From positions 16,258,798 to 16,322,797 of the forward strand of contig NC_054084.1 of assembly GCF_017562075.2 (NCBI RefSeq): a stretch of DNA of 64,000 nucleotides, in the 5' to 3' direction. Below the pieces are notes generated by a model. That model had not been told where the DNA came from, ran no database searches, and saw only the letters and a program-made list of their open reading frames with translations. Of the stretch, positions 59,993 to 64,000 are shown piece after piece (positions within the stretch are counted from its first letter, which is position 1; every line of letters begins with the position of its first letter). Origin of the DNA: Anopheles merus (Eukaryota > Arthropoda > Insecta > Diptera > Culicidae). The translations under genes were made by a program, and so were the position numbers.

Positions 59993-62924
59993 TATTGTGT
60001 CCTCTTGCTTTGGCGAGCATTAGATCCTGTTCGTGCCTTTTGGGCGAACGAGCGTAGCAAGACGTTCGTGACATTTTTGTGCACCAGCTTTGGCATTTGG
60101 GGATGGCTTGGGGATTTGGCTGGAGAAGACGCAATGAATCATACCGCGTACGTGTGTATGAGCCCGAATGTGTGCGCACTTCCGCCTGTCCGCTTGTGGG
60201 CCGTGTGTCGCGCCAAGTGAATATTAACCAACGAGTTGCTTCCGATTTGGTTCCGGCCGTTTTTTTGGTTTGGTTAGTTTTTGAGCTGGTATGTTCTGGT
60301 GCGTGTCGAGTAGGTTATTCTTTTTTCTATTCTCTTTTCAGCTTTTGTTCTCTTCGTTTGCTTTGTTTTTGTTTCGATACAATTGAATTTAATGCTTCGT
60401 GCGATCGTGCGTGCATTTCGGTTGCTTTGGGGCTGACATTTTGGATTCGACGAAGTCGATTTTTTTGTAGTTATTGTCGTTAGTACACACTCTTGTGGGG
60501 ACTGTGTGCCCCTATGCTATGGCTAAACATATGTACGACATATATCGCAGCATGAAAATGGAAATTCAATAAAATTTTAACAAAGCTTCCTACTGCCGGT
60601 GTGACTGAATTCATTTCCGATCGGATTGTTGTGTTTTTTTTTATCGATTTAAAAAATTTATTTGTTTTGAAGCTCTGTTGATGTCGTGCGTAAGCTTAGT
60701 TTACGATCGAGTGTGTGCTGGTCGCTTCTGTTTCTGCCATAAGCTCATACGTGAGTGGGTTGCTTTATCAGAGAAGCTATCGGTTTGTTTTGGATGTTGA
60801 TAGGATTATGCTTTTGGTGTTTTGTTGCTCAATATTGGCATTTATTGATTATAATTCAATTTAAGCTTTCTATTGAAGCGCATAGCTGGTTTTTGAAATG
60901 TTTTTATCTAATAATTTGTTCATTTTAACTCTTGTTATGATTGATGATTGAAGATGATGAGCTCTTATTAAAAGTTTATAATCATTTTATTATATTACAT
61001 CTCAATTGAATGTTTCAGTTTATCATTTTAATTTTTCATTTTTCACTTAAATGTGCTGTTTGGATTTCATTATTTTATCTTTTTTTCTTTCCATATGTTT
61101 GTGTTTTGTATGCTTTATTTTGTTTTTTTTAATGATGTTTGATTTTGAAATCATTACTTTAAAATGTCATTACTCGCTTTTTAAAAAACTCGACTGTTTA
61201 CTTTCATTTGCGTAAGTGACATCCATGCGAGTTATGACGAAAAAAGTCTTTCCCATCACTCTTTCTCTCTCTCTCCGCATTGATTGAACGCACGTTGGTT
61301 CGTTCACTTCACAACTGCCACATACAACACCGGCCCTTGGTGTGAATGATTTGCTTCCCGGTTGCGGTCCGGGCCCCAAAAGTTGAAAGTAATGCCTTGG
61401 CACTTGGTGGGTTATTTGAATGATTAAAAAAGGCGAAACCGGTATGAAAAATGATTGATTTCGGGCGCCGCCTAAGCCTGCGATGCACACGTTCCCTCGT
61501 AATGGTGCGATGAGCGGAAGGGAAGGGAATCCGTTCCTGGCCGGTAGTGTGTTTTGAAGCGCCTCGAGCCGAAAGCCCGAAAGAAGAAACGGGCGGCAGA
61601 GCGTATCAATTTCTACTAATGGAAACACTCGAGGTGTAAGTCACACCTACACTTGCTTGCAAATGGTAAGCGAACAAAAAAATATAACCTACGCAAACCG
61701 GAAAGCAGGAAGATGCTACCTGCAGCGACCGTCTACCGAAAGGAAAAGGTGTGGAAAAACGAGCTGCTTCCGGAGATTCCAGGCAGAGCGTGTGTGTGTG
61801 TGCCTGAAGGAAGAAATGTTGCCGACAAGTTGGTGGAAAAATGTGGTGGAAAGTGCCAGTTTCGGGGGAAAAAGCGGGATTTGATTGATCGAGGGCGTCC
61901 TCCCGCATTCTGGGTGCATGCGTGTGAGTGTGTGTGTGTGTGTGTTTGCGAGCGAGAATGCTTTTAGCATAATGACGAAAGATTTCGTCGTCGAATAGAT
62001 TGTGTTTGAGGTGGTAGTTTAAACCTGCTGCTGACGACGAAGCACTACGACGACGAGGACGACGAGCGTGAGCTGACGAGCTGACTGACGGATGTGAAGT
62101 GGACCCACAGGAACGTGTTAGCCAGGAAGTTGTCGGCGGCACGGTGCTGAGGGCACGTTTGAAGTACTACAGTATGTTAACATGAATCCTGCTCGTTAGG
62201 GGCTTGAGAATGTAATCTTTTGCTTTCTGTGGAGTGCTAAAACAACTGCACCGGACGGGCTGGATATAGCATCAGCATGCGGGAGGAAACTGAGCGAATT
62301 GGAGTACACGGTACCATGCTTCTATTGTGTTAGATAACAACTTCCCAGCTCTATTCAGCTGCATTGCAAAATTATAACCCCTTAACCAGCACTGTTTCTG
62401 GGCGTGTATTTCAAATCCTTTTAATCGTATCACTCACGCTGTGTTTTATAAGAAAATGTTTTGCAAACAAACGATTGCAGGCAGCTATTACACACTTCTT
62501 TGTGCTGTCGTGTACTTTTGTCTACTTTCTTTTTCCATCCGCATCTCCCAGTGGATTAAGGCAACTCATGCCTCTTCACGCACGGAGCTAAGAGCATCAT
62601 GATTCCTCCAGCCACCAGCGCTAACAAGATAACCTGTCTAATACGATTAGGGCAATCGAATTCTGCTAGTCACTGTCAAAAGATCGGCTGCTACTGCTGG
62701 CGATGAATTGGAGGGGGCTTGGGTCTTGTGTGTCTTTCGGAGAAGGTAAACTAGGGAGCTCTTTGTTGTGAATGGAGAGATGGAATGAAGAAGTTATCCT
62801 CACTCCTCGCTTGGTTGGTGGTTTTTGGGTGGAGAGGCTGCGTCATGGGCGAGGCTGCGAAATGGTATCCCCATCACTACCGTGCGCATTGTTTTCCGGC
62901 CCCGGCAGCAGCGACATGAACAAA
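59993..62924. other. no gene seen
   Basis: GC-richer to 60480, AT-rich 60480-61190, then GC-rich. Short CT (61259-61275), TG (61788-61802, 61927-61945) and interrupted ACG (about 62031-62068) repeats are present. Frames up to 178 codons on the minus strand (61606-62142) have Thr-His runs from the repeats and no domain. Confidence 0.45.
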
Positions 62925-62962
62925 TCATAAATTAATTGAATAATTTTATTTGAACGTACACG
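62925..62962. promoter_or_regulatory. possible enhancer core (ATTA-rich)
   Basis: AAATCATAAATTAATTG and AATAATTTTATTTG form a compact AT core between GC-rich flanks, in the same texture as 2305-2430 and 36590-36670. Confidence 0.2.
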
Positions 62963-63470
62963 GCTCGGCCCTCGGATCGTGACGGGTCCCCCGATGGATG
63001 GTTGGATGGACAGTGTGTGTCAAACGTTTGGCATACGGCGCAATCGAGCATTGGACAGGCGTGGCTATGTGATTAAGTGAAGCTATGACGTGAAGAAGCG
63101 AATGAGGTCAATCGGCTCAAAGTCTCTATAAAAATTGCTAAATAAAAAAAAATACGACGTCACCTGACTGTTTATATTTTGTTTATGTTTTTAAATACAG
63201 CTGCAATGTACAGCTTAAGGATTTTTTGTAGAACTTCGTTTTAATTTTAATTTTGAAAGGAATTAAAATAAAAACCTGGATCTGGATCATGGATCTTTAA
63301 TTCATTTTTGATGAAGAACAATTATTAAATCTTTTGTTTTTTATTTTAAAAATATTCTATGTGTGATTAATCGATTGATTTAAGGTGATTTTTCGTAAAA
63401 CCAGTGAATTTTATAATTTATGAATGACATTTGAATTTGAATTTGACATTTTTTTTGTCCATTTTCCGTG
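62963..63470. other. no gene seen; AT-rich from 63100
   Basis: The AT-rich part may be the interior of the pogo/Tigger-like element whose end lies at 63530, but I see no transposase motif or opposite terminus. Confidence 0.4.
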
Positions 63471-63471
63471 G

Positions 63472-63532
63472 AAATCGATTAACCGGCATCGGCTCAGACC
63501 CAAGCTGTCCGGATAATCGACGTTCTACTGTA
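63472..63532. mobile_element. pogo/Tigger-like terminal inverted repeat, one end only
   Basis: The reverse complement reads TA-CAGTAGAACGTCGATTA followed by TCCGG. CGATTAACCGG (about 63475-63485) pairs with CCGGATAATCG (63509-63519) as a subterminal hairpin. TA follows at 63531-63532. CAGTAGAACNTCGATTATCCG is a typical end of pogo/Tigger-type mariner relatives. The opposite end was not found, so the element is truncated or decayed. Confidence 0.5.
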
Positions 63533-64000
63533 TTTAATTATAATGTCATATCTTGTAATCTCCATCTCAATACCTTAGTATTTTAATTAAATATGTTATT
63601 CCAATTTCCTATACAATCTTTGAACTGCACTGTAAAACAAGATCCTCACACTGTCCCTGATGTCGTGTCATTCGAATGCCATCCTTCGTTCGCTTCGTGC
63701 CATCTAATTCCCCCGCTGACGGCATGATTCGTCATCTTTCGGGAGTTAAAGCATAATCCCTCCCGCCCGTACCACGGCAGCCACTACCCTTGCCGGAACA
63801 GCACCGGCTTGGAAAAACATACCACACGCACACGAGGGTTGCGGGTGCGAGCGGGTTTGTAGATGGTGCCTGTGCTTATGATGCTTTATTGTTTCGGTTG
63901 TCGCTGTTTGCGGCGGTAGCCCGCTGCCGCCCGGGAGAGTGATGTTTATGCTTTGGCGGTATGCACACACGGTTGCACAGCACAGACAGGCAGTGTGGTA
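63533..64000. other. no gene seen; GC-rich to window end
   Basis: AT-rich to about 63620, then GC-rich. A minus-strand frame of 74 codons runs near the edge with no domain. Confidence 0.5.

Noticed and set aside
61606..62142. 178-codon minus-strand ORF
   Set aside because: Contains Thr-His runs from TG microsatellites and repeated ACG codons; no domain.

Overview
This 64-kb window reads as non-coding nuclear DNA from a mosquito, most likely Anopheles. The evidence is a tRNA-derived SINE of the Anopheles SINE200 type (an intact copy at 46616-46819 and two decayed copies), several TA-flanked miniature transposons of the Tc1/mariner superfamily, decayed RTE-like non-LTR reverse transcriptase fragments, many GT/GA/CT microsatellites, and alternation of GC-rich stretches of about 1 kb with very AT-rich ones. 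The species cannot be named from the sequence. No bacterial or viral gene organisation, CRISPR array, rRNA gene or intact tRNA gene is visible.

I find no open reading frame that I recognise as a cellular protein. The longest frames (150-190 codons) lie in GC-rich stretches, lack recognisable domains, and overlap frames on the other strand, as expected by chance. The best trace of a host gene is at about 49.2-52.63 kb on the plus strand. A GAGA-rich, CpG-rich promoter-like stretch is followed by long UTR-like sequence and then by an A-rich block with the GTGAAA/AAAGTGC wording common in dipteran 5' leaders. That block ends in a good splice donor at 52633/52634. If it is real, the last 11 kb is the start of a long first intron and the upstream 49 kb is intergenic or regulatory DNA. 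The gene itself cannot be identified here.

Layout. 1-5.9 kb: unrecognised DNA with two ORFs of about 100 codons and a homeodomain-type AT core at 2.3 kb. 5.9-6.9 kb: a repeat cluster in which a minus-strand SINE appears split by a degenerate minisatellite. 7-13 kb: GC islands, GT and GA microsatellites, and a TATA-like box at 11.2 kb. 13.6-15.1 kb: an RT relic (YVDD motif) and repeated GGTGTCC-type motifs. 18.0-18.4 kb: a degenerate GGAATC array. 21.8-22.5 kb: one probable and one possible LINE relic. 28.4 kb: a decayed SINE. 29.3 kb: a possible mariner transposase scrap. 31.9-33.3 kb: short tandem and palindromic repeats. 37.5-37.8 kb: two mariner-type miniature elements side by side. 39.1-39.3 kb: a GAGA plus Pho-like cluster. 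40.0-41.7 kb: a nest of repeats with two copies of a foldback MITE. 46.6 kb: the complete SINE with a 12-bp target duplication. 49.2-52.6 kb: candidate promoter and 5' leader. 55.1-55.5 kb: a GATTCATGAATC array. 63.5 kb: a pogo/Tigger-like terminal repeat.

The mobile elements are the best-supported features, because target duplications and inverted termini can be read directly. Regulatory and exon calls are tentative and need RNA-seq, comparative alignment or chromatin data. I do not see a clear new biological system. The most unusual objects are the near-perfect foldback MITE pair inside a GGTTC array and the related CAGGGTTT-ended elements in the window.
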